Shown here in pieces: positions 1 through 6,197 of a DNA stretch of 14,591 bases. Each line of letters starts with the position of its first letter. The first letter of the stretch is position 1. The notes beneath the pieces are model-generated. The model did no database searches, was not told the origin of the DNA, and saw only the letters and a list, made by a program, of their open reading frames with translations. A program made the position numbers and the translations under genes. Source of the DNA: CAYRGG01 sp964423745 (lineage in GTDB: Bacteria > Pseudomonadota > Gammaproteobacteria > Competibacterales > Competibacteraceae); assembly GCA_964423745.1 (NCBI GenBank), contig CAYRGG010000084.1, positions 1 to 14,591 on the forward strand, in the 5' to 3' direction.

Positions 1-75
1 GTTTATAACAATCCTTTAAACTTCATAAGTATAGGATATTTTGTCGTGTACTAAGCGGTGTTTGTTAAACTAAAA

Positions 76-188
76 CTCGCCAATCGTTAGGGGCGCTGTC
101 ATCGGTAAGTTGCACTTCCGAAGGAAGCGGGGCTTGCTCGCTCAATTGATGGTGTCATAAAGTATTATGAAAAAAGCGAACTGCCCTC
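76..188 (+). repeat. Chimeric dispersed repeat (unit C left part + MITE right half)
   Basis: The left part matches unit C, seen again near 1353, 5111 and 6410 (CTCGCCAATCGTTAGG, then a stretch around AAGTTGCACT..GAAGGAAG). The right part is the right half of the MITE-like element (TTGCTCGCTCAATTGATG through GAAAAAAGCGAACTG). Its end is eroded: CTGCCCTCTG instead of CTGACCCCTTTT. The switch occurs at the shared TTGCTC word. The remaining bases 1-75 and 189-311 hold nothing I recognise. Confidence 0.75.
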
Positions 189-311
189 TGAATCTCAATC
201 AATTGATTGTTTTGACGCTATAAAGTAGCACAGATTTTTGGAGCAACCTTACCTGTATAACATTGTTGTTTGTGGCTCTTTGAAAAAAAGAGTATATTGT
301 GTTTAGGCATA

Positions 312-317
312 TATAAT
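312..317 (+). promoter_or_regulatory. Candidate -10 box of the first toxin-antitoxin pair
   Basis: A perfect TATAAT lies 12 bases before the antitoxin ATG. The nearest good -35-like hexamer (TTGAAA at 280-285) is 26 bases away, too far for a standard promoter, so only the -10 is supported. No strong ribosome-binding site precedes the ATG, which could fit a very short leader. Confidence 0.3.
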
Positions 318-329
318 CGAAACAACAGC

Positions 330-551
330 ATGAAAACTATCACCCTTGAAAACATCAAAGGTAACCAGCTCCCGCTGGAATGGCAACAGAGGGCGGAAAT
401 GAGTCCAGATGATGAAGTAGAAATCACAATTAGTCCTCCTCGGAAGCAACAAATGGAAGAATTGCTGAGACTTGTCGGTGAGATCGGTCGCAAGGCGAAA
501 GCACAAGGACTGACCGAGGCAAAACTTTCGCAACTGCTGGATGAAGCATAA
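330..551 (+). CDS. Putative type II antitoxin paired with a PIN-domain toxin
   Basis: A 73-residue acidic protein (starts MKTITLENIKGNQLP, ends LSQLLDEA) whose last 11 bases overlap the start of a PIN-domain gene, the standard layout of a type II toxin-antitoxin operon. The N-terminal part, with alternating hydrophobic residues and PDDEVEITIS, looks like an AbrB/MazE-style strand pair. The C-terminal half is predicted helical and charged, as expected for a toxin-wrapping tail. An upstream in-frame ATG at 270 would add 20 residues of unrelated sequence, so I prefer 330, where the family-like residues begin. Its expected job is to neutralise the downstream nuclease and repress the operon. That toxin is disrupted here, so this is probably an orphan antitoxin. 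The exact family is not recognised. Confidence 0.7.
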   Translation: MKTITLENIKGNQLPLEWQQRAEMSPDDEVEITISPPRKQQMEELLRLVGEIGRKAKAQGLTEAKLSQLLDEA

Positions 552-1148
552 GCCGACCATCGTTCTCGATACGAATACGATTATTAGCGCCCTTCTGATT
601 CCCGATTCCAATCCAGGAAAAGCCTTTGAGCTAACCCTACGAGAGGCGCTACCGGTGATTTCGAGCGAGACGTTTTGCGAACTTCAAAGCAAAGTCCTCC
701 TGCCGAAATTCGACCGCTATGTCTCATCGGATGACCGGCAGCAGTTTCTGCGGCGTTTTCTCCTGTTGGCAACGCTCGTGCCAGTAAGCACCATTGTTCA
801 CGATTGCCGAGACCCCAAAGACACTGAACAACCACCTACTCAAGTAGGTGGGTTCGCGCGGGTCGCAGAGGACTGAAAGTCCACCCGGTATGCGCCCCGC
901 GCTCAAGATTTCGCCAATCCGGCTTGTGTTGCAAAACTAAGCATCGTCAAAAGATCGGTGCTAAAGCTGACCGGCTAAAGCCGGTGGTTTTAACCTTGTG
1001 CATGGAAAATAAATTTCTGGAACTGGCCATCGATGCGGGGGCGGTGTATCTAATCAGCGGTGATCAAGATCTGCTCGTTTTGCATCCTTTCCGCGATATT
1101 CGGATTGTCACGCCGAAAGCGTTTGTCGAAGGTTTTCCGGCGGAATAG
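541..1148 (+). pseudogene. PIN-domain toxin (COG1569-like) disrupted by a 185-bp insertion
   Basis: The reading frame begins at the ATG overlapping the antitoxin stop and encodes KPTIVLDTNTIISAL, the first acidic motif of a PIN RNase. It proceeds to the DCRDPKD motif (about residues 88-94) and then enters foreign sequence with a stop at 874-876. The rest of the domain reappears at 1008 in another frame: NKFLELAIDAGAVYLISGDQDLL, the usual PIN continuation, ending at 1148. Removing 823-1007 joins DPKD directly to NKFLEL and gives one 140-residue frame, the normal length for this family. As an RNase toxin it would cleave cellular RNA. In its present form it should be inactive, because the conserved GDxDLL motif is separated from the first half. 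A second in-frame product starting inside the insertion is unlikely to be functional. Confidence 0.85.
823..1007. mobile_element. Non-autonomous IS200/IS605-like palindromic element (PATE/MITE)
   Basis: 185 bp inserted precisely between two conserved codons of the PIN toxin, with no target duplication. It carries subterminal hairpins: CCACCTAC-TCAA-GTAGGTGG at 832-851 near one end and ACCGGC-TAAA-GCCGGT at 970-985 near the other. A smaller one is GGACT-GAA-AGTCC at 870-882. Hairpins set just inside both ends and no target duplication are hallmarks of IS200/IS605 single-strand transposition. No tnpA or tnpB remnant fits in this length, so mobilisation would be in trans. Read on the minus strand it inserted after ATTTATT and ends GTTCAGT. 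Family assignment is by structure only. Confidence 0.7.
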
Positions 1149-1320
1149 CCATACAAGTCCCGGAAAAAGGGTCAAGCCCGAATGGTACATCGGTTTAGTA
1201 TAAGTGCTGGATTGTTCGATAGCGTCAGCTCTTACATTCAGCCTAAACCCTGCATACCTACGCTACAGCACACTGACCCTGATTGGCCTGACCGCGACGA
1301 AAAGCCAGCTTCGCCGATGC

Positions 1321-1478
1321 TGGAAATGCGCGGTATTTTTTTTGTTAAGACCGCTAATCGTTAGGAACGCTGCCATCGGCAAATTGCACTCTCGAAGGAA
1401 GAAGGTCTTGCTCGCTCAATTGATGCTGTCATAGAGTATTATGAAAAAAGCGACCTGACCCCTTTTCTGACCCCTTTT
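1321..1478 (+). repeat. Chimeric dispersed repeat (unit C + MITE right half) with doubled TGACCCC end
   Basis: Begins with TGGAAATGCGCGG, shared with 6373, followed by unit C (GCTAATCGTTAGGAACGCTGCC) and then the right half of the MITE-like element. The end word CTGACCCCTTTT occurs twice in tandem (1455-1466 and 1467-1478). Its right side supplies the last ~21 codons and the stop of effector 1 on the opposite strand. Bases 1149-1320, between the PIN pseudogene and this repeat, hold no gene I recognise. Confidence 0.8.
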
Positions 1479-3623
1479 CTTTCCTCTGGCAAAAAGTGAG
1501 CGGATTAACTGCTCGGACCACTTTTTATCATCGCCTTTATTTGCTCGTTCTGTTATGGCTGCGACGGCTAAATCGGTCCCTGCATCTGCAGCCCAGGCCT
1601 CAAGCGCTGCTCGCAGTGCTCCAGTGGGTTCAATCCCCTCTGCGACATAGTCCAGTTTCGAGGCGGTGAGCTTAGAATCCGTGACCTTAGGAGGAGGCCT
1701 GGTGTCCGTTAATGTTAATCTGTTGTTTTCGTCAAAAAAATCCAGACCAGACGTGGTTGAGGCATTTGCGCCAATGGCTTTTATATTCCTAGCACGTCGG
1801 ACTATCTTCTTGGCAGCCCACTGCGTGACATAGGTTGCCAGGCTAGGATTTTTAGCAATGTAGTCTCGGATTTTTTTAGCATCCTCAGCCACCTCTCCTG
1901 TCAAGTTAAGTTCACTTGTATCCACCGCATTGGAGTTCGTTAGGCATGCATTGAAAACCACGACGGCCGCCTTGTCCTCTCCCGTTTTGTTGACCAGTTT
2001 ATCAAGGATATGATCAAGAAACGCCGTGCTCTTTCTGAGATCGATGTTTTCCTTTCGTCTTTCCTTGTAATCATCAGTCTTGCCGGTTAGTTCCATTGAG
2101 CGTGCGTCCCCATGCCCAGCGATCATCACCTGGTCAATCACTCCGCCTTGGGCATGTGTTTGCAAAAGGCTGTCTATTTTCGTTTTCGCACTGTCCAGAT
2201 TTTCTGCCCCCTCAATCATCAAAACATAGAGTTCCGAGTTAGTGATCAGTTGCGTGAGTTTTTTATCGCGAAAGAAGGCGCCGTTATGGTCCAACTGGGA
2301 ATGTAGGATAAGCGTCAGAAGTTTGTCCTTATTTTTATAAATGAAGTTTTCCTTTAATTTGTCCAGCGCATCTTTTTCAAACCGGTGATAATTCCTCACC
2401 CAACCCTTGAGTGATGTTTCATGATAGTCAACCGGATCGACGTTATCCTCGTGTCTCATGCGCAAATAATTAAGAATTTCACTTCCATTATTAGCTGCGA
2501 GGTGGGGTTTACAGGTCTCATAGTAGTTTACAAAGTCATCAACACCATCCAATTCATGTAGAAAATCGAACATCTTATCTGTGAAAATATGAGCGAGAAG
2601 AGCTTTCGGAATCTTTTCTTCAAGTTTGAGTATGCTGTCACCGAAAGCTAACGCCTGATCCACGTCCTCCTGTTTTTTGCAATGTGCGCTCTTTCGCTTG
2701 ATCCCTCTCGTGTAAGCCTTAATCTTCTCGCTTTTGTCCGGATCGACTGCCGACCCAGCAATGTTTTTGATCTTTGTCCACAAATCCAATGACTTGAAAT
2801 CTTCACACGCACCATCGACACCTTCCTGATTTCGAAGAAAATCCAACAGTGTTCGCACATAGTCGTGATGCACTGGCATTATTAGGCGTTTATGCCAATC
2901 CGCTTGCTTATTGGCGTATGCCATCAGGTCAGCTACTGTCAGGTCCATCAATTCAGTGTAAGTTTTAAATTCGGAATCCGTTTTTTTAACCTCTAGACAT
3001 TGCACAGAGGTTAAAGAATTTGGCTCGGGAACTCTCATTCGCACAGGGCTCATCCCTAGCATATCCGCTTTTTTTGGGCTTGGCTGGATTATCGAACCCT
3101 TCGCCATGCGATCCACCACTTTTTCTCGGGTGGTATCTACCTTTTGCCCGTTTACTACCTGATCACCTTTTGGAGCGCCATTGAGGGTGTTGTCTATGGC
3201 ATGGGCCACCTCATGCCGGATGTTATGGTCGGTATCCTTGCCGGGTCTAAAGTGGATGGAACTGCCCTGGATAGTGGCTTCGGCATTTAGCTTACCTGGG
3301 AAGGAGGAGTTGTGGGTGGCTACGAGCCCGGAGGTATCTACCCCGTGCTGCTCACCCATGGTAGTGGCTATTTGCTGAAAACGGGAGGAGCCTTTTGGGA
3401 CTTTTCGTTGGATGAGGCTTAATTGGCCAACTGATGAAGCATTTATTTTTTGCCGCAACTGTGTTGTAGCCTCGTTGCGAGGGTTATTGTTCATTAGCTT
3501 TTCGGACAGGCCCGTATTGTCAACTCTGCGCTGAATCAGTGGGCCGCTTATCTTGGTCGGTTCAGGGCTTTCTGATAAATCCTTAAACTGCATCGGCAAC
3601 TGACCCTGGCCAGTGGGCGGCAA
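1416..3623 (-). CDS. DUF4157-type eCIS effector with caspase-like C-terminal region; 5' interrupted and 3' fused to a repeat
   Basis: The open part starts at a TTG (735 residues), but homology to the paralogue at 11761-14403 continues 49 codons upstream across an in-frame TGA, so this is not the original start. Residues 1-45 match the paralogue's N-terminal module (PPTGQGQLPMQ, LIQRRVDNTGL). Residues ~80-175 form a divergent DUF4157-like domain with HEVAH at 137-141, a zincin-like motif. Residues 220-460 are mostly helical, without a recognised fold. Residues 495-565 contain MIAGHGDA (His504) and VVVFNACLTNS (Cys560), the His and Cys arrangement of clan CD (caspase/CHAT-type) cysteine peptidases, suggesting a protease toxin. 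The last ~21 residues (KKRGQKRGQVAFFIIL...) are encoded by a dispersed repeat, so the true C-terminus has been lost. DUF4157 proteins are known eCIS cargo; secretion and protease activity here are inference. No chaperone gene follows it. Confidence 0.75.
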   Translation of the reverse strand: MPPTGQGQLPMQFKDLSESPEPTKISGPLIQRRVDNTGLSEKLMNNNPRNEATTQLRQKINASSVGQLSLIQRKVPKGSSRFQQIATTMGEQHGVDTSGLVATHNSSFPGKLNAEATIQGSSIHFRPGKDTDHNIRHEVAHAIDNTLNGAPKGDQVVNGQKVDTTREKVVDRMAKGSIIQPSPKKADMLGMSPVRMRVPEPNSLTSVQCLEVKKTDSEFKTYTELMDLTVADLMAYANKQADWHKRLIMPVHHDYVRTLLDFLRNQEGVDGACEDFKSLDLWTKIKNIAGSAVDPDKSEKIKAYTRGIKRKSAHCKKQEDVDQALAFGDSILKLEEKIPKALLAHIFTDKMFDFLHELDGVDDFVNYYETCKPHLAANNGSEILNYLRMRHEDNVDPVDYHETSLKGWVRNYHRFEKDALDKLKENFIYKNKDKLLTLILHSQLDHNGAFFRDKKLTQLITNSELYVLMIEGAENLDSAKTKIDSLLQTHAQGGVIDQVMIAGHGDARSMELTGKTDDYKERRKENIDLRKSTAFLDHILDKLVNKTGEDKAAVVVFNACLTNSNAVDTSELNLTGEVAEDAKKIRDYIAKNPSLATYVTQWAAKKIVRRARNIKAIGANASTTSGLDFFDENNRLTLTDTRPPPKVTDSKLTASKLDYVAEGIEPTGALRAALEAWAADAGTDLAVAAITERANKGDDKKWSEQLIRSLFARGKKRGQKRGQVAFFIILYDSIN

Positions 3624-3770
3624 GGCGTGACTCGGCGAACTCCTAAAACCTTCGGTGGTTTCACCGGATAGCAGATCTGGATTCCGATCAACGTAAGTGC
3701 TGCTTTCTCAATGCCTATCGCTGGATTTCTTTTGCAATGGGGCGTCGTCTTTTTTTAGTTGCGTGTACAT
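3624..3770 (-). pseudogene. Interrupted 5' end of effector 1 (ATG 3770, TGA at codon 21)
   Basis: Read in frame with the effector downstream, this gives MYTQLKKDDAPLQKKSSDRH, then TGA (3710-3708), then ESSTYVDRNPDLLSGETTEG and on into the TTG-started frame. The paralogue has CGA (Arg) at the stop position (DRHRES), so a single C-to-T change created the stop. ATG and spacing are conserved with the other copies of this leader, including AAAAGGCAATC as a weak ribosome-binding site. Either the gene is a pseudogene, or it survives by readthrough or by reinitiation at TTG 3623. AGGAG lies 16 bases before that TTG, which is too far for efficient initiation. Confidence 0.85.
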
Positions 3771-3845
3771 GAGATTGCCTTTTTAAACAGTGGATAGTCA
3801 CCAAGGCATCAACAGCAAGGCTGATGCGTCGGTTGTCGGTTTATG
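3771..3845 (-). repeat. Effector leader repeat with candidate promoter
   Basis: The ~75 bases upstream of the ancestral effector 1 ATG are repeated upstream of effector 2 and next to three orphan effector 5' ends (near 4157, 5875, 8923). Read on the minus strand, a possible promoter is conserved among the copies: TTGATG (3812-3807), 17 bases, then TGTTTA (3789-3784). The effector 2 copy keeps the -35-like TTGATA but not the -10-like hexamer, so promoter assignment is weak. Here the leader stops at GGTTTATGAC without the adjoining MITE. Confidence 0.55.
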
Positions 3846-3860
3846 ACTACTGCATTAAAC

Positions 3861-4028
3861 CTACACCAACGGTCGAAAATCCCCGTCGCCCTGGCGCACC
3901 TGGGGATCGCTGGGTACCGGGACATCGATGGTGGCAAAATCGTTTTTACCCAACCGCAGGCGTTGTTCCCAGGTGATGGCCCACAAGGCCAGGTTGCTGA
4001 TGGGGTCTTGTCCGTCGTAGCCGGTAGG
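3861..4028 (-). pseudogene. Unrecognised gene fragment
   Basis: A 55-codon stretch open on the minus strand, bounded by stops on both sides and lacking a start codon. It reads protein-like (GYDGQDPISNLALWAITWEQ near its beginning, then a Pro/Asp-rich tail). I prefer it to the 65-codon plus-strand frame covering the same bases, because the tryptophan- and leucine-patterned peptide looks more natural and the region appears more GC-rich than its surroundings. I do not recognise the family. It is probably debris of a gene removed by recombination between the flanking repeats. Confidence 0.3.
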
Positions 4029-4086
4029 TTAATGGAATAGACCTACAGGCTACAGAGGCGGTCAATATGATTCTTGAACCCTTTTT

Positions 4087-4133
4087 TTGATGCTGCCATA
4101 GAGTATTATTAAAAAAGCGAACTGACCCCTTTT
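4087..4133 (+). repeat. Right half of the MITE-like element
   Basis: TTTGATGCTGCCATAGAG through AAAAAAGCGAACTGACCCCTTTT, matching the right end of the complete copies with a few changes. It joins almost directly to codon 7-8 of an orphan effector 5' end at 4139-4156. Confidence 0.8.
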
Positions 4134-4138
4134 CCTTT

Positions 4139-4352
4139 TTTCAGTTCTGTGTGCATAGGATTACCTTTTTTAAGCAGTGGATAGTCGCCAAGGTATCAAC
4201 CGCATTGCTGATCCTTCGGTTGTCAGTTTACGACAAAGGGGCTAAATCGCTTTCTTCACTCATCAGATAAGGAAAAGGAAAAAGGAGGATATACAGCTTG
4301 CCCCCTCAATTGATGCTGTCATAGAGTATTATGAGAAAAGCGAACTGACCCC
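4139..4352 (+). repeat. Orphan effector start + leader + complete MITE copy 1
   Basis: From left to right: the first seven codons of a DUF4157 effector in reverse (ATG at 4156, reading MHTELKK), the effector leader (4157-4234), and a MITE-like element at 4235-4352. Its left end AAAGGGGCTAAATCGC is mutated relative to AAAGGGGTCA. The element keeps the purine-rich AAAAGGAAAAAGGAGGATATAC core and the TGACCCC right end. Confidence 0.8.
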
Positions 4353-4382
4353 GTAACTTTCAATCTCCCAGCCATATAAATC

Positions 4383-4418
4383 TTGACAAGTTGTCAATAT
4401 TTCTTACAGTCCTATCTT
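4383..4418 (+). promoter_or_regulatory. Promoter and palindromic operator of the Phd/PIN pair
   Basis: TTGACAA-G-TTGTCAA (4383-4397) is a perfect 15-base palindrome 46 bases before the antitoxin ATG. Its right arm contains TTGTCA (4391-4396), usable as a -35, followed after 16 bases by TATCTT (4413-4418). An operator overlapping the -35 is what autoregulation by a Phd/YefM antitoxin would need. Confidence 0.55.
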
Positions 4419-4442
4419 ACTATCAATCATTTTTCGTTGGTC

Positions 4443-4688
4443 ATGAAGATGAGAACATTGACTATTGGTGAGCTAAAAACACATTTTTCTGAAGTCTTGG
4501 AACAGGTTAAGCGAGGCGAAACCGTTGTTATTAGTTATGGTAGAAAAAAAGAGAAAGTAGCAGCGTTGATACCTTACCGACAGTTGGGGTCAGCCAAACC
4601 GAGACCTTTAGGTCTATTAAAAGGTCATGCCCAATACCATATTTTGGATAATTTTTCCCTCAGTGATGAGGAATTGTTAGAGTCGTAG
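4443..4688 (+). CDS. Phd/YefM-family antitoxin
   Basis: 81 residues. The N-terminal LTIGELKTHFSEVLEQVKRG followed by ETVVISYGRKKEKVAALIPY is the typical Phd/YefM DNA-binding and dimerisation fold. The C-terminal tail (ILDNFSLSDEELLES) is the acidic segment that normally occludes the partner toxin. ATG 4443 is chosen because the family begins there; a second ATG two codons later is also possible, and the upstream in-frame ATG at 4383 lies within the operator. The toxin ATG starts six bases after the stop. It should bind the 4383-4397 palindrome and, with the PIN partner, repress its own operon. The pair looks intact. Confidence 0.88.
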   Translation: MKMRTLTIGELKTHFSEVLEQVKRGETVVISYGRKKEKVAALIPYRQLGSAKPRPLGLLKGHAQYHILDNFSLSDEELLES

Positions 4689-4694
4689 TTGTTA

Positions 4695-5093
4695 ATGGAC
4701 TATTTATTAGACACCCACAGTTTCTTATGGGCCGTATTCGAGCCGAAAAAGCTAAGTAAATCCGCTCGAGATTCTATTACTGATCCAAAAAACCGGGTTG
4801 TTGTCAGCAGCATCACCTTCTGGGAAATTGCACTTAAATCGGCCCTAGGAAAACTGGAATTAGTGAATTGTTTGCCGGATGAGCTTCCTGCGACGGCTAT
4901 TCAAATGGGACTCGAACTTATTGACCTAGAAGCCGACGTCGCAGCCAATTTCTATAGATTACCCAAACAGTTCCATAAAGATCCATTTGACCGAATGATC
5001 ATTTGGCTAGCCATCCAAAAAAAATTCATTTTAATCTCCAAGGATAATCAATTTAACACCTATTCCAAATACGGTTTGAAAACCGCTTGGTAG
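4695..5093 (+). CDS. PIN-domain RNase toxin (VapC-like, COG3744 type)
   Basis: 132 residues beginning MDYLLDTHSFLWAV, with the first PIN aspartate in LLDTH. The other acidic residues lie in FWEIALK, KDPFDRMIIWLA and LISKDNQF, so the full PIN catalytic set is present. The LDTHxFLW signature and the Phd-type partner are typical of this subgroup. ATG 4695 is preferred; an in-frame TTG at 4689 immediately follows the antitoxin stop. The toxin is expected to be an Mg2+-dependent endoribonuclease acting in the cytoplasm on tRNA or rRNA; the target cannot be told from sequence. It ends just before a repeat (5106) and is complete at its C-terminus (YSKYGLKTAW). Confidence 0.88.
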   Translation: MDYLLDTHSFLWAVFEPKKLSKSARDSITDPKNRVVVSSITFWEIALKSALGKLELVNCLPDELPATAIQMGLELIDLEADVAANFYRLPKQFHKDPFDRMIIWLAIQKKFILISKDNQFNTYSKYGLKTAW

Positions 5094-5105
5094 CTTAGCT
5101 CGAGC

Positions 5106-5219
5106 TAAGACTCGCCAATTGTTAGGAACTCTATCGTCAGCGAGTTGCACTCCCAAAGGAAGAGAGTCTTGCCCAGCTCATTATTGCTAAAGATGGCAAA
5201 TTGCAAGACCTGACCCTCA
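5106..5219 (+). repeat. Dispersed repeat unit C
   Basis: CTCGCCAATTGTTAGGAACT, then AGCGAGTTGCACTCCCAAAG, then a GCTCATTATTGCTAAAGATGG tract and CCTGACCCTCAC. It parallels 6398-6509 along its length, and 76-155 and 1351-1425 over its left part. The TCA inside TGACCCTCAC is the stop codon of the truncated ParE on the opposite strand, so the repeat edge is the truncation breakpoint. Confidence 0.7.
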
Positions 5220-5318
5220 CTTTCTAAACTTGCCTGCTCCTACGGGATTATCGGCAGCGATGTAATCATAAATATCTTCAAGATCGGCCAGAGCCGCCGG
5301 CCGAAAGCGAAGCTTCAT
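5217..5318 (-). pseudogene. Truncated ParE-family toxin
   Basis: 33 codons from an ATG overlapping the antitoxin stop (ATGA, 5318-5315). The peptide begins MKLRFRPAALADLEDIYDYI and then AADNPVGAGKF, which is the first helix-turn of a RelE/ParE toxin. Full members are about 95-100 residues, so the last two thirds, including the residues that contact gyrase or the ribosome, are missing. The frame terminates at the first TGA of the adjoining repeat. Loss of the toxin leaves ParD as an orphan antitoxin. ParE toxins usually inhibit DNA gyrase; this stub should be inert. Confidence 0.85.
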
Positions 5319-5605
5319 TTCACGTCACTTTTATGCATTCGTTTCCGGTGACGGGCTTCCAGCCGGGCAAAGGCTTCATCACTGTCAATAGACGGCCTAT
5401 CATCACCAAGGGAACGCTCAACCTTCTCACGCAGTTCCGCCAATTTCTGCGCTCTCACAAAATCCTTTTCCTGCAAAAGCCGCAGAGCATCCCGGATCAC
5501 TTCACTGTTTGACGAATAAGAACCGGAACTCACCTTGTCCCTAATCATCTGTGCCATTTCAGGCGGCAGCGTGATACTAAGCTTTTCGGCATTGGTTGCG
5601 GTCAT
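5315..5605 (-). CDS. ParD-family antitoxin (toxin partner truncated)
   Basis: 96 residues. EKLSITLPPEMAQMIRDKVS and SYSSNSEVIRDALRLLQEKD form the ribbon-helix-helix DNA-binding motif typical of ParD-like antitoxins. The charged C-terminal part (residues ~55-96) would wrap the toxin. ATG 5605 is chosen over an upstream in-frame ATG at 5623 because GGAGG sits 8 bases before it, an excellent ribosome-binding site. The toxin start overlaps the stop by four bases, implying translational coupling. With the ParE partner reduced to 33 residues it cannot form a normal pair. It may persist as a repressor or as an anti-addiction protein against ParE toxins elsewhere in the genome. Confidence 0.88.
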   Translation of the reverse strand: MTATNAEKLSITLPPEMAQMIRDKVSSGSYSSNSEVIRDALRLLQEKDFVRAQKLAELREKVERSLGDDRPSIDSDEAFARLEARHRKRMHKSDVK

Positions 5606-5724
5606 AGCGTTACCTCCATACATTTCCTAAAAATAGCATTTGATACTACTAAATCCTACCAGAAAATGCAGGATAGTGCTTTTTTCTTCCCACTACCCAA
5701 ATTCAGCCTTATCTATCAGGCTTC

Positions 5725-5874
5725 TTAGCCCGTAGCCCTTAGTCGGGCCAACACACCGAGCCGAAAATTATTGACAAGATCCGAATTCCGATTATCGTGC
5801 AATCTGTTTTCACAATGCCTATAGCTGGATTTGTTTTGCCATAAGGCATCGTCTTTTTTCAGTTCTGCGTACAT
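5725..5874 (-). pseudogene. Orphan 5' end of a DUF4157 effector gene
   Basis: From the conserved ATG (5874) this reads MYAELKKDDALWQNKSSYRH, then CENRLHDNRNSDL. It aligns residue by residue with the first ~37 residues of effector 2 (MHAELKKDDTSLQKKSSDRH...). Homology stops at about 5778; the frame continues through unrelated codons to a TAA at 5727-5725, for 49 codons. It keeps the effector leader and the MITE on its upstream side. It is a leader-plus-start module with no effector body, best explained by deletion or by incomplete duplication. Confidence 0.85.
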
Positions 5875-5951
5875 AAGATTGCTTTTTTAAACAGTGGATG
5901 GTCGCCAAGGCATCAACGGCATTGCTGATCCTTCGGTTGTCGGTTTACGAC
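5875..5951 (-). repeat. Effector leader repeat
   Basis: Copy of the region upstream of the effector ATG, with the minus-strand promoter-like pair TTGATG - 17 bases - TGTTTA. It joins directly to a complete MITE at 5952. Confidence 0.7.
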
Positions 5952-6073
5952 AAAGGGGTCAAATCGCTTTCTTCACTCATCAGATAAGGAAAAGGAAAAA
6001 GGAGGATACACAGCTTGCTCGCTCAATTGATGCTGTCATAGAGTATTATGAAAAAAGCGAACTGACCCCTTTT
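5952..6073 (+). mobile_element. MITE-like element, complete copy 2
   Basis: The best-preserved copy. The left end AAAGGGGTCAAATCGCTTTC and the reverse complement of the right end AAAGGGGTCAGTTCGCTTTT agree at about 21 of 24 positions when extended through TTCA. The interior holds a purine tract with AAGGAGG and TTGCTCGCTCAATTGATG. There is no transposase inside. Mobilisation in trans is inferred from the inverted ends and copy number. Confidence 0.75.
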
Positions 6074-6077
6074 TTTT

Positions 6078-6197
6078 GAAAGCGATAAAGTAAAGCTTGG
6101 TGTAGAGCGTGCCAAAGTACTTGCTCGGGCGCTAAGGTGTCATCCATCGGTATTGGTTTTCCTTGGTTGGGATGTTGAGAATGAATCAGCTGCCTAA
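6078..6197 (+). pseudogene. C-terminal fragment of an XRE-type antitoxin/regulator
   Basis: Immediately after the TGACCCC end of the preceding element, one frame reads ESDKVKLGVERAKVLARALR, then CHPSVLVFLGWDVENESAA and a stop. The pattern of a final HTH helix followed by L-x-x-HP-x-VLVFxxWD is characteristic of XRE/Cro-CI-type antitoxins and regulators. The N-terminal part and the recognition helix are absent, so the gene was cut at the repeat edge. Family assignment rests on a 39-residue tail. Confidence 0.5.

Noticed and set aside
3843..4040. 65-codon plus-strand ORF
   Set aside because: It begins within the effector leader repeat and reads as low-information sequence. The opposite strand gives a more protein-like frame over the same bases.
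5894..6079. 61-codon plus-strand frame through the effector leader and MITE, also open in the 8943-9248 copy
   Set aside because: The same frame is broken by stops in the copies at 3843, 4242 and 14428, and differences between the two open copies are mostly amino-acid changing, so there is no sign of coding selection. It is antisense to the effector promoter region.
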